Shown in pieces: positions 54,282 through 61,583 of a stretch of 64,000 nt of DNA. The DNA is taken from contig NZ_JANQBK010000004.1 of NCBI RefSeq assembly GCF_025370105.1, positions 62,001 through 126,000 on the forward strand, written 5' to 3'. Below the pieces are notes generated by a model. That model ran no database searches. It was not told the origin of the DNA and saw only the letters and a program-made list of their open reading frames with translations. A program made the translations under genes and the position numbers. This DNA is from Sphingomonas hylomeconis (GTDB lineage Bacteria > Pseudomonadota > Alphaproteobacteria > Sphingomonadales > Sphingomonadaceae). Positions within the stretch are counted from its first letter, which is position 1, and each line of letters opens with the position of its first letter.

Positions 54282-54962
54282 TCAGCCGACTTCGCGTACG
54301 GCAGTGACGGGGATCGTGCCGATGCCGGCCACGGTGAGCTGTGCCGCGCCGCTCGCCGGGATGGCGACCGAGGCGACCGGTGCCCACACCAGGGTTCGGC
54401 TGGTGACGGCGGCATTGTTCTTGGAGGCGCTGGCGGTAACGGTGAACGGGCCGGCGCCGGCATCCGCGCCGGCATCGGTCTTGCCGTCCCAGTCGAACTG
54501 CACCGTGCCCTTCTTCTGCGTGCCGAGATCGACATTCTTGAGCACCTGGCCATCGGCCGACGAGATCGTCACCGTGAGCCCGGTCGTGTCGCCGTCCAGC
54601 TCGATGGCGCCGGCGATCCCGCCGCTGGTACGGCCGTAAGCCGTGCTGCCTTCGGTCAGCACATTGTGCCCGACATAGGCCAAAGCGTCCGCGGTGCTCG
54701 TCGCGCCAAGCTTGTCGGCGATGCCGCTCAGCGTCGCATTCATCTCGGTGATGCCGGAGAGCTGAGAGAAGCTCGCCATCTGCGCCACCATCTGCGTGTT
54801 GTCGACTGGCGCGAACGGATCCTGGTTCTTCAGCTGCGCGGTCATCAGCGTGAGGAAATCGGACTGGCCGAGCGACGCCGAGGCAGCGGCCGTGGTGGTC
54901 GCGGGCGCCGTGCTGGTACGCGAGATGCCGAGATTGCTCAGCGTGGTATCGAATGTGCTCAT
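54282..54962 (-). CDS. flgD: hook-capping protein FlgD
   Basis: A 226-residue hook cap that allows FlgE assembly and is later lost. The N-terminal FLTLMTAQLKNQDPFAPVDN signature, then TQMVAQMASFSQLSGITEMN, is the FlgD hallmark; a Tudor/Fn3-like part follows (SSADGQVLKNVDLG). It begins 3 bases past the flgC stop. Without it the hook is not built. Confidence 0.93.
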   Translation of the reverse strand: MSTFDTTLSNLGISRTSTAPATTTAAASASLGQSDFLTLMTAQLKNQDPFAPVDNTQMVAQMASFSQLSGITEMNATLSGIADKLGATSTADALAYVGHNVLTEGSTAYGRTSGGIAGAIELDGDTTGLTVTISSADGQVLKNVDLGTQKKGTVQFDWDGKTDAGADAGAGPFTVTASASKNNAAVTSRTLVWAPVASVAIPASGAAQLTVAGIGTIPVTAVREVG

Positions 54963-54965
54963 GGT

Positions 54966-55373
54966 TTAGCGGCCCATCTTGAGGGTATCGAGGATCAGCG
55001 ACTTGGCCGTCTGCATGACCTCGACATTGTTCTGGTAGCCGCGCGCGGTCTCCATCATGTCGACCAGCTCGCGCGTTTCATCGACCGCCGATTCCCAGAC
55101 GTTGCCGTCCTTGTCGGCCATCGGGTGCGACGGATCGTAATGCTTGGTCGGCGTCTCGCCGGCGGTGACGACGCTTTCCACGTTGACTGTCGCGAGCCCG
55201 GTGGCCTTGTCGTATTCGGTGCGGAACACCGGCTTCATCGTGCGATAGGCCTGCGCTTCGCTCGACGCGATGCCGCCGGCATTGGCGAGGTTCGACGCGG
55301 TGGTGTTCATGCGCACGAGCTGCGCCGACATCGCCTTGCCGGCGACCTGGAAGATGGTCAGCGGATTGGACAT
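54966..55373 (-). CDS. flgC: flagellar proximal rod protein FlgC
   Basis: A 135-residue rod protein with the axial signature NTTASNLANAGGIASSEAQA and the C-terminal helix ETRELVDMMETARGYQNNVE. The conserved YDPSHPMADKDGNVW block confirms FlgC. ATG 55373 lies 1 base beyond the flgB stop. Second gene of the minus-strand operon. Confidence 0.94.
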   Translation of the reverse strand: MSNPLTIFQVAGKAMSAQLVRMNTTASNLANAGGIASSEAQAYRTMKPVFRTEYDKATGLATVNVESVVTAGETPTKHYDPSHPMADKDGNVWESAVDETRELVDMMETARGYQNNVEVMQTAKSLILDTLKMGR

Positions 55374-55374
55374 C

Positions 55375-55731
55375 TTATTCGCCCCTCAATGCGCGGGTGA
55401 GCGTGTTGATGCGGCCGTTGAGGAACGACAGCGTGGTCTGATACTGGATCGCGTTCTCCGCGAAGGCGGTCTGCTCGGTGGAGAGCTCGACGGTGTTGCC
55501 GTCGAGCGAGGACGACATCGGGTTGCGATACCTGAGCGCGCCCCCAAGGTCCTGCGCGGCGGAGAGTCCCCCCGAACCCTCCGCCGCCTGGAGCGCGACC
55601 TGGAAATCCAGGTCCTTCGCCTTGAAACCCGGTGTGGAGGCATTGGCGATGTTGGAGGCAAGCAGGCCCATGCGCTGTGAACGCACCTGCAGGGCTGCCC
55701 CATGAACGCCGAAAAGATCTTGCTCGCTCAC
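55375..55731 (-). CDS. flgB: flagellar proximal rod protein FlgB
   Basis: A 118-residue rod protein and first gene of the flgBCDEFGHIJKL operon. NIANASTPGFKAKDLDF is the axial signature, with a C-terminal NGRINTLTRALRG. The start is a GTG at 55731, with GGAGACC upstream; the open frame beyond it is the noncoding intergenic. A sigma-54 promoter stands 39 bases upstream (55770-55785), giving an mRNA leader of about 27 bases. Confidence 0.92.
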   Translation of the reverse strand: MSEQDLFGVHGAALQVRSQRMGLLASNIANASTPGFKAKDLDFQVALQAAEGSGGLSAAQDLGGALRYRNPMSSSLDGNTVELSTEQTAFAENAIQYQTTLSFLNGRINTLTRALRGE

Positions 55732-55769
55732 CGTATCGGTCTCCGCACCTTGTTGTGCGACCGGAGCTA

Positions 55770-55785
55770 AGCAATGGCCGTGCCA
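55770..55785 (-). promoter_or_regulatory. sigma-54 promoter of the flgB operon
   Basis: On the minus strand the site reads TGGCACGGCCATTGCT, matching the sigma-54 consensus TGGCAC-N5-TTGCT with the -24 GG and -12 GC at the exact required spacing. It lies upstream of flgB. Only experiment can confirm the start site. Confidence 0.85.
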
Positions 55786-55838
55786 GTTCGGTCTGCGCAG
55801 GCGGAACGCGGTGTTTGCCGGGGCAGCGGCAGGCCGAG

Positions 55839-55874
55839 CGGCAAGGCATTGCCGGTTGGCGGCAACGGTTGCCG
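55839..55874. promoter_or_regulatory. two CGGCAA dyads, candidate enhancer sites
   Basis: CGGCAA-N4-TTGCCG (55839-55854) and CGGCAA-N3-TTGCCG (55860-55874) stand in tandem about 70-100 bases upstream of both divergent sigma-54 promoters, where an FlbD- or FleQ-like activator would bind. The specific activator is not in the window. Confidence 0.5.
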
Positions 55875-55938
55875 GCCGCCTTTCGGTCATCCGCCCTTCT
55901 TTCCCCGGCGGGGGCCGGGGCCGGGGATCGATCGCAAC

Positions 55939-55954
55939 TGGCCCGGCTTTTGCT
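55939..55954 (+). promoter_or_regulatory. sigma-54 promoter of the second stator operon
   Basis: TGGCCCGGCTTTTGCT has the -24 GG and -12 GC with correct spacing. Placing +1 twelve bases past the -12 element puts the transcript start at about 55965, only three bases before the ATG at 55968. Confidence 0.8.
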
Positions 55955-55967
55955 ACGGACGCCAGCG

Positions 55968-56639
55968 ATGACAGCCACCCCCACCCTCGCCCTGCTGGGC
56001 CCGTTCCTCGATCCCACCGCTGCCGGGATCGTCATCGGCGGCACCGCGCTCGCCGTGGCGCTGCGCACGCCGCTCGCCGAACTGGGCGGTGCGCTCGCCG
56101 CGCTCGGCACGCTGCACCGCCGCCGCTTCGATGCCGCGCCGCTGATCGCGCAGGTCGCTGCGCTGGGGCGGATCGCGCAGCGCAACGGGGTGCTGGCGCT
56201 CGACCGTTCGGTGATCGCCGACCACGACGTCGCCACGGCGATCGCGGCGATCGTCGACGGGCAGCCGCCCGAAGAGGTCGCCGCGCTCGTGCAGCATAAC
56301 CGCCGCCAGCGTATCGATGCCCAGCTGACGGCGATCGAGGTATGGAGCGGTGCGGCCGAGGTGGCACCGGCAATGGGCATGATCGGCACCTTGATCGGGC
56401 TGGTCGCGATGTTCACGCGGATGACCGACGCCAGCGCGATCGGCGCGGCCATGGCGGTGGCGTTGCTCGCCACGCTCTATGGCGCGATCCTCGCCAATCT
56501 CGTCTGTGCACCGATCGCGGCACGATTGAAGCGCCAGGCGCGCCACGAGGCGCTGGAGCGTACCCGGCTGGAGGCGCCGCTGGTCGCGCTGGCCGAGCGC
56601 GAACGCCCGCGCGCCGCCCAATTGGTGCACGCGGCATGA
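55968..56639 (+). CDS. MotA/TolQ/ExbB-type proton channel protein
   Basis: A 223-residue membrane protein related to MotA, smaller than the motA product elsewhere in the island. The conserved core EVAPAMGMIGTLIGLVAMFT and AAMAVALLATLYGAILANLV are the channel helices. It starts at ATG 55968 inside a few bases of the predicted sigma-54 transcript start, suggesting a leaderless message. Its stop overlaps the ATG of a MotB-like partner (ATGA), so they likely form a second stator or a flagella-linked proton channel. Confidence 0.85.
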   Translation: MTATPTLALLGPFLDPTAAGIVIGGTALAVALRTPLAELGGALAALGTLHRRRFDAAPLIAQVAALGRIAQRNGVLALDRSVIADHDVATAIAAIVDGQPPEEVAALVQHNRRQRIDAQLTAIEVWSGAAEVAPAMGMIGTLIGLVAMFTRMTDASAIGAAMAVALLATLYGAILANLVCAPIAARLKRQARHEALERTRLEAPLVALAERERPRAAQLVHAA

Positions 56640-57184
56640 CGCTGGACGATTTTCCCGAAGACGCGCCCGGCCGCCCGGCCTGGCTGATGACGCTCGCCGA
56701 TCTCGCACTGCTGCTGGTCGGCTTCTTCGTATTCGTGCAGGCCACCACGCTCGACAAGCAGGCGCTGGCCAAGGGCATTCGCGACGGGTTCGGCGCGCCG
56801 GCCCGCATCGCGGAGCCGATGGCGGTGGGCGCGGCGGCGATGCTCAACTTCGCACCGGGCACGGCTGCCCTGCCCGCGTCGCCCGCCGGCCTGATCGCCT
56901 GGGCGCGCGAGGCCGCGCGCGATCCGCGCGTGACGCTCAAGATCAGCGGCAGCGCGGACGGCTCCGCCGCCGACGTCGATGCCGCGACCGGCAGCGGCGC
57001 GGTGCTTGCCGCCGATCGCGCGCGCGCTGTCGCCGCGGCGCTGGCAACCGCGCACGTCGCGCCGGGGCGCCTGACCATCACCAACGCCGCGGCGGGGCGC
57101 CGTGCCGTCGTCGTCACCTTGGGCTTTGCCGGCAACGCGCTGCCGCCCGGCAACCAGACCTTGCCGCTTCCGGAGGGAAATTGA
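56636..57184 (+). CDS. MotB-like protein
   Basis: A 182-residue partner of the preceding channel protein. It has one membrane helix with the channel-type aspartate (Asp22 in WLMTLADLALLLVGFFVF), then a short periplasmic region with a weak OmpA-like motif (AADRARAVAAALA and RLTITNAAAGRRAV). It is much shorter than motB (301 residues). Function as a second stator, or a regulator of motor assembly, is inference. It begins with ATGA overlap and is directly followed by flgA. Confidence 0.8.
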   Translation: MTLDDFPEDAPGRPAWLMTLADLALLLVGFFVFVQATTLDKQALAKGIRDGFGAPARIAEPMAVGAAAMLNFAPGTAALPASPAGLIAWAREAARDPRVTLKISGSADGSAADVDAATGSGAVLAADRARAVAAALATAHVAPGRLTITNAAAGRRAVVVTLGFAGNALPPGNQTLPLPEGN

Positions 57185-57715
57185 ATGCGCCGCCTGTTGC
57201 TGATCCCTAGCTTGTTCGCTGCCGCGCCTACCCTGGCCGCACCGTTCCAGGATACTGTGTCGCTCGATCGCGCGGTTGCTGCCTTTACCGGGCACGGGAT
57301 CGGCGTGGAGGGCGGCGCGCGCAGCGTGGTCGATAGCCGCTTGAAGCTCGCGCAATGCCCGACCGTTTCGCTGGCATGGCGCTCGGACGCGCATGATGCG
57401 GTGGTGATCACCTGCACCGGGCCCAATTGGCGGATTTTCGTGCCGGTTCTCTTCACGCCCAGCGCGCCCCGGCCGAACGCGTCGCAGACGATCGCCGCGG
57501 CCTCCGCGGTCAAGCTCGAGCCAGTGATCAAGCGCGGCGATCCGGTAACGATCGAGGCCGGCACGCCGGGCTTCTCGATCACGCGCGAAGGCGTGGCGAT
57601 GAGCGACGCCGCGCCGGGCGGCCGCTTCATGGTCAAGGTCGAGGGCGGCAAGACGCCGGTGCAGGCCGTGGCGGTCGAAACCGGGCGCGCCACGCTGCCG
57701 GGCTGGGGCGAATAA
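57185..57715 (+). CDS. flgA: flagellar P-ring assembly chaperone FlgA
   Basis: A 176-residue periplasmic chaperone needed for FlgI ring formation. A signal peptide (MRRLLLIPSLFAAAPTLA) leads to a SAF-type domain with EPVIKRGDPVTIEAGTPGFS and the C-terminal VKVEGGKTPVQAVAV. Sequence is divergent, as usual for FlgA, but the SAF pattern and its neighbours make the call. Begins immediately after the MotB-like stop. Confidence 0.85.
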   Translation: MRRLLLIPSLFAAAPTLAAPFQDTVSLDRAVAAFTGHGIGVEGGARSVVDSRLKLAQCPTVSLAWRSDAHDAVVITCTGPNWRIFVPVLFTPSAPRPNASQTIAAASAVKLEPVIKRGDPVTIEAGTPGFSITREGVAMSDAAPGGRFMVKVEGGKTPVQAVAVETGRATLPGWGE

Positions 57716-57721
57716 TTTTGT

Positions 57722-57748
57722 TAAAGGTTTGTCCGAGGCCGTCGTTTA
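57722..57748 (+). promoter_or_regulatory. weak sigma-28-like promoter before flgM
   Basis: TAAA (57722-57725), a 15-base gap, then GTCGTTTA (57741-57748), which agrees with five of the eight bases of the sigma-28 -10 GCCGATAA. FlgM genes are often read from sigma-28, so I note it as a candidate only. Confidence 0.25.
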
Positions 57749-57781
57749 TCCTTCTGTGGCAGGGACCACGGGAAGGACGTC

Positions 57782-58066
57782 ATGGTGGATCCGATCGGGC
57801 TAAAGCCAGTGCCGACCAGCAATACGGTCGCTGGGGTGACGCGCAGTGCCGCGACCGCGGCACCGGAGAGCGTGACCACGCAGGCACAGAGCGCCAGTGC
57901 GCCCGGAGCGCTGACCCGCGAGCTTGCCGCCACGCCGCCGATCGACCACGAGCGCGTCGCCCAGATCCGCAAGGCGATCGCCGAGGGCACGTTCCCGATC
58001 ACCCCCGCGCAGATCGCCGACCGGCTGATCGCCGCCAAGTTCGAATGGACGCGCAATGACGCCTGA
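57782..58066 (+). CDS. flgM: anti-sigma-28 factor FlgM
   Basis: A 94-residue protein with the FlgM C-terminal pattern IDHERVAQIRKAIAEGTFPI and QIADRLIAAKF, which binds FliA. The disordered N-terminus is Ser/Thr/Ala-rich. It is exported when the hook is complete, freeing FliA to turn on late genes. flgN overlaps its 3' end, and fliA is 3.5 kb downstream, so the full checkpoint set is here. Confidence 0.9.
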   Translation: MVDPIGLKPVPTSNTVAGVTRSAATAAPESVTTQAQSASAPGALTRELAATPPIDHERVAQIRKAIAEGTFPITPAQIADRLIAAKFEWTRNDA

Positions 58067-58385
58067 CAATCCGCGGCGCACCGCGCTGATCGGCGTGATC
58101 GAGTCGCTCCACCAGGAAATCCAGGCACTGAAGACCAATGATATCGTGGCGCTGGAACGCGCGACGCAGGACAAGTTGCGCGGCATCGAGACGGTTGCCG
58201 CCTTCGGCACCGCGCCGGCCGACGCGGATATCCGCGAACTGGCCGAAGAAGCCAACCGGCTCAACGAGACGAGCCGGATCTACGTCAACCTGATGGCGGC
58301 AAATGTTCGCCGCCGCCTGCAAAGTCTGACCGGTGATGCCGGTGCCGGGTACCGTGCGAACGGGGTGCGCGCGGCGTACGCCTAG
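58056..58385 (+). CDS. flgN: FlgN-type flagellar chaperone
   Basis: A 109-residue helical protein overlapping flgM by 11 bases. IGVIESLHQEIQALKTND and ERATQDKLRGIETVA give the long amphipathic helices of FlgN, the export chaperone for the hook-associated proteins FlgK and FlgL, both encoded here. The sequence is short and divergent, so identity leans on the flgM-flgN gene order. Confidence 0.8.
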   Translation: MTPDNPRRTALIGVIESLHQEIQALKTNDIVALERATQDKLRGIETVAAFGTAPADADIRELAEEANRLNETSRIYVNLMAANVRRRLQSLTGDAGAGYRANGVRAAYA

Positions 58386-58390
58386 TCGCT

Positions 58391-58496
58391 CGTCATCCCG
58401 GACTTGGTCCGATCCAATGTGCCGGCATGGCGGTCCTCTCTCCTCTTGCTCAGCGTTTAGCCGCCCGTTGGATCCCGGACCAAGTCCGGGATGACG
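58391..58496. repeat. intergenic palindromic repeat, copy 5
   Basis: CGTCATCCCGGACTTGGTCC on the left and GGACCAAGTCCGGGATGACG on the right are close inverted copies with GGATCC inner ends. It lies between flgN and the sigma-54 promoter of the lytic transglycosylase gene. Confidence 0.85.
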
Positions 58497-58533
58497 GTTG
58501 GGGCTTCGTGCGCACCTAGCGCAACACCAGGAC

Positions 58534-58549
58534 TGGCACGCTCCTTGCT
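58534..58549 (+). promoter_or_regulatory. sigma-54 promoter of the slt-flhA-fliA operon
   Basis: TGGCACGCTCCTTGCT is a full match to the sigma-54 consensus, 38 bases before the lytic transglycosylase start. No CGGCAA dyads are seen near it, unlike the two other sigma-54 promoters. Confidence 0.85.
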
Positions 58550-58586
58550 GAATTAGCCTCGAACAAGGTTAACCAGCCGAGGATCG

Positions 58587-59462
58587 ATGAGCTTCAACCC
58601 GTTTGCCGTCACCACGAAAGCCACGTCCGTGCAGTCGGCGATCGCGCAGGCGAGCCAGAAGACCGGCGTGGATTTCAGTTACCTGATGGGCCAGGCGCAG
58701 ATCGAAAGCGGGATGCGTGCCGATGCCAAGGCGGGCACATCGAGCGCCTCGGGCCTGTACCAGTTCATCGACCAGAGCTGGCTGCGCGTGATGAAGCAGC
58801 ATGGCGCCGAGCACGGCATGGCCTGGGCCTCGAACGCGATCTCGAGCAGCGGCGGGCGGATGACGGTGAGCGATCCCGCCACGCGCCGCGCGATCCTCAA
58901 TCTGCGCAACGATCCGCAGGCGGCCTCGCTGATGGCGGCCGAGCATGCGTCCGACAACAAGGATGCGATCGAAGGCGCGCTGGGCCGCGACGCGACCGGC
59001 ACCGATCTGTACATGGCGCATTTCCTGGGCCTCGGCGGCGCCAAGTCGTTCCTCGGCGCGATGCAGGCCAATCCCAACCGCAGCGCGGCGAGCCTGTTCC
59101 CCGCCGCGGCGCGCGCCAACCGCAACGTGTTTTTCGACTCGAACGGCCAGTCGCGCTCGCTCGGCCAGGTCTATAGCCGCTTCGCCGCCAAGCTCGACAA
59201 GGGCGCGGGCGTCGCCACCGGCGCGGCAAGCGGCGGGCTCGGCAGCAGCGCGACGATGATGGCCTCCGCCGCGCTCGAAATGGACGGTGCGACCGTCATT
59301 CCCGGCAGTGGCGAGAGCAGCCATCAGGCAGGCGCCTGGGCGCGCGCCACGCTCGATCAGATCAATGGCCAAAAGGACGAGCGCCAGATGGCGAGCGTGA
59401 TGCGCCCGACCCCGACCACCGCCCGGCTGGCGTACATGATGCTCGCGCGGCTGGGGGCGTAA
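58587..59462 (+). CDS. SLT-family lytic transglycosylase, flagellar
   Basis: A 291-residue peptidoglycan lytic transglycosylase. The catalytic glutamate is Glu40 in MGQAQIESGM, and GTSSASGLYQFIDQSWL is the SLT block. It lacks an obvious signal peptide, as in flagellum-exported hydrolases such as SltF of Rhodobacter, which opens the wall for the rod and works with a FlgJ lacking a hydrolase domain. That fits the single-domain FlgJ in this island. First gene of a sigma-54-driven operon with flhA and fliA. Confidence 0.88.
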   Translation: MSFNPFAVTTKATSVQSAIAQASQKTGVDFSYLMGQAQIESGMRADAKAGTSSASGLYQFIDQSWLRVMKQHGAEHGMAWASNAISSSGGRMTVSDPATRRAILNLRNDPQAASLMAAEHASDNKDAIEGALGRDATGTDLYMAHFLGLGGAKSFLGAMQANPNRSAASLFPAAARANRNVFFDSNGQSRSLGQVYSRFAAKLDKGAGVATGAASGGLGSSATMMASAALEMDGATVIPGSGESSHQAGAWARATLDQINGQKDERQMASVMRPTPTTARLAYMMLARLGA

Positions 59463-61583
59463 ATGATGGCCGTTGCAACCACACAAGGCGGCCTTGGCCG
59501 CGTGCTGCCGCTGCTGCGCTCCTCCGCGCTGCCGCTCGCCACCCTGCTGCTCGTCGTGCTGATGGTCGTGCCGATCCCGACCGCCCTGCTCGACACCTTC
59601 TTCATCATGAACATCGCGATCAGCCTCGCCGTGCTGATGGTCGCCTTGAACGCGCAGAAGCCGCTCGATTTCTCCGCCTTCCCGACCGTGCTGCTGTTCG
59701 CCACCCTGTTCCGTCTGGGACTGAACGTCGCCTCGACCCGCGTCGTGCTCGGCCACGGGCATGAAGGCGAGGCGGCCGCCGGCCATGTGATCGAGGCGTT
59801 CGGCACGTTCGTGATCGGCGGCGACTATATCGTCGGCCTGTTCGTGTTCGCGATCCTGGTGATCATCAACATGATCGTCGTGACCAAGGGCGCCGGCCGC
59901 GTCTCGGAAGTTTCCGCGCGCTTCACGCTCGATGCGCTGCCCGGCAAGCAGATGGCGATCGACGCCGATCTCAATGCCGGCCTGATCACCCCGGACGAAG
60001 CCAAGGCGCGCCGCGTCGAGGTGTCGACCGAGGCAGATTTCTACGGCTCGATGGACGGTTCGTCCAAGTTCGTGAAGGGCGATGCGGTCGCCGGTCTGCT
60101 GATCCTGTTCGCCAATATCGCCGGCGGGCTGATCCTTGGGCCGGTCAGCCACGGCATGTCGATCGGCGATGCCGCGCATACCTATGTGCTGCTGGCGATC
60201 GGCGACGCGCTGGTTGCGCAGATCCCCTCGCTGCTGCTGTCGATCGCTGCCGCGGCGATCGTCACCCGCGTCACCTCGAGCCAGGATCTGGCCGGCCAGA
60301 TCGGCGGCCAGTTCGCCAGCGCGCGGACCTGGACGCCGGTCGCGATCATCCTCGGGCTGCTCGGCCTGATGCCGGGCATGCCGCATCTGATCATCCTGCC
60401 GGCCGCGGCGATCACCGGCTTTTCGGCGTGGAAGCTCAATCAGAAGGCCAAGCGCCCGGCGCCGGTCGAGGTCGTTGCCGCCGAGCCGGTCGACCAGTCG
60501 AAAATCGGCTGGGACGAGGTGAGCGACAACATGCAGGTTAATCTCGACATCGGCTATGGTTTGGTGCCGCTGGTCGACGAGCGCCGCGGCTCGCCGCTGA
60601 TGGCGCGGATCACCGGGGTGCGCCGCCAGTTGTCCAAGGAACTGGGCTTCGTCGTGCCGCAGGTGCGCGTGCGCGACGACATCAACATGGCGCCGTTCGC
60701 CTACCGTATCGTCGTCGGCGGCGTCACGATGGGCGAGGACAGCGTATCGCCCGACGAGATGCTCGCGCTCGATACGGGGCAAGCGGTCGGCGGACTGCTC
60801 GGCAAGACGGTCAAGGATCCGACCTTCGGCCTGGACGCGGTGTGGATTGCCAGCGGCGACGCGGATGCCGCGACCGGCGCCGGCTATCTGGTGGTCGATC
60901 CCGGCACGGTGGTGGCAACGCATCTCAACCATATGCTCGGCAGCCATGCGGCCGAGCTGCTCGGCCCGGACGAGGTGCAGAACCTGCTCGACGGGCTAAA
61001 GGAACGTGCCGGCAATCTCGTTGCCGCCTTGTCGCCCGCCCCGCTGCCGCTGACCACGCTGACGCAAGTGCTCAAGGGCCTGCTCGCCGAGAACGTGCCG
61101 CTCAAGGAGTTCCGCCGCATCGCCCAGGCGATCTCGGTCGCGGCGCAGAAGACGCTGGATGCCGACGAGATCATCGAACTGATCCGCCCCGATCTCGGCG
61201 GGCTGATTATCCAGAAGATGTGCGGCGTGCGCGAACCGCTGCGCGTGATGACACTGGAGGGGCAGCTCGAGGGCCTGCTCGGCCAGGCGGTGCGCAGCGA
61301 TCCCTCGCGGCGCCACACGATCGAGCCCGATCTCGGCCGGCGCATCATCGATGCGCTGCAGGCCGCGGCCAACCCGCTGATCGCCGAAGCCAAGCCGTTC
61401 GTGCTCGTCGTGCAGCCGGCGATCCGCGTTGCGATCCGCAAACTGGTGCGCACGATCCTGCCCGACACGCCGGTGATGAGCTTCTTCGAAGTGCCCGAGG
61501 AAAAAGCCGTCGAGGTGGTCGCCGTGATCGGCGCGCCGCAGCCGGCGCAGGTCGGCTTCGCCAACGCGGCGCTGGCGGCATGA
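59463..61583 (+). CDS. flhA: flagellar export apparatus protein FlhA
   Basis: A 706-residue core component of the flagellar type III export gate. Eight membrane helices occupy the first ~330 residues, with the FHIPEP-family blocks (FSAFPTVLLFATLFRLGLNV, then GSMDGSSKFVKGDAVAG). The cytoplasmic C-terminal half binds substrate-chaperone complexes (VRDDINMAPFAYRIVVGG). ATG 59463 directly follows the transglycosylase stop. Its stop overlaps the fliA start (ATGA). The other export genes (flhB, fliPQR) are outside the window. Confidence 0.96.
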   Translation: MMAVATTQGGLGRVLPLLRSSALPLATLLLVVLMVVPIPTALLDTFFIMNIAISLAVLMVALNAQKPLDFSAFPTVLLFATLFRLGLNVASTRVVLGHGHEGEAAAGHVIEAFGTFVIGGDYIVGLFVFAILVIINMIVVTKGAGRVSEVSARFTLDALPGKQMAIDADLNAGLITPDEAKARRVEVSTEADFYGSMDGSSKFVKGDAVAGLLILFANIAGGLILGPVSHGMSIGDAAHTYVLLAIGDALVAQIPSLLLSIAAAAIVTRVTSSQDLAGQIGGQFASARTWTPVAIILGLLGLMPGMPHLIILPAAAITGFSAWKLNQKAKRPAPVEVVAAEPVDQSKIGWDEVSDNMQVNLDIGYGLVPLVDERRGSPLMARITGVRRQLSKELGFVVPQVRVRDDINMAPFAYRIVVGGVTMGEDSVSPDEMLALDTGQAVGGLLGKTVKDPTFGLDAVWIASGDADAATGAGYLVVDPGTVVATHLNHMLGSHAAELLGPDEVQNLLDGLKERAGNLVAALSPAPLPLTTLTQVLKGLLAENVPLKEFRRIAQAISVAAQKTLDADEIIELIRPDLGGLIIQKMCGVREPLRVMTLEGQLEGLLGQAVRSDPSRRHTIEPDLGRRIIDALQAAANPLIAEAKPFVLVVQPAIRVAIRKLVRTILPDTPVMSFFEVPEEKAVEVVAVIGAPQPAQVGFANAALAA

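Noticed and set aside
55860..55878. A fourth sigma-54 promoter (TGGCGGCAACGGTTGC region)
   Set aside because: The distance between the GG and GC elements is one base too long; the sequence is better explained as the CGGCAA dyad.
58569..60947. 792-codon frame opposite the transglycosylase and flhA genes
   Set aside because: Antisense shadow produced by high GC3; no family signature.
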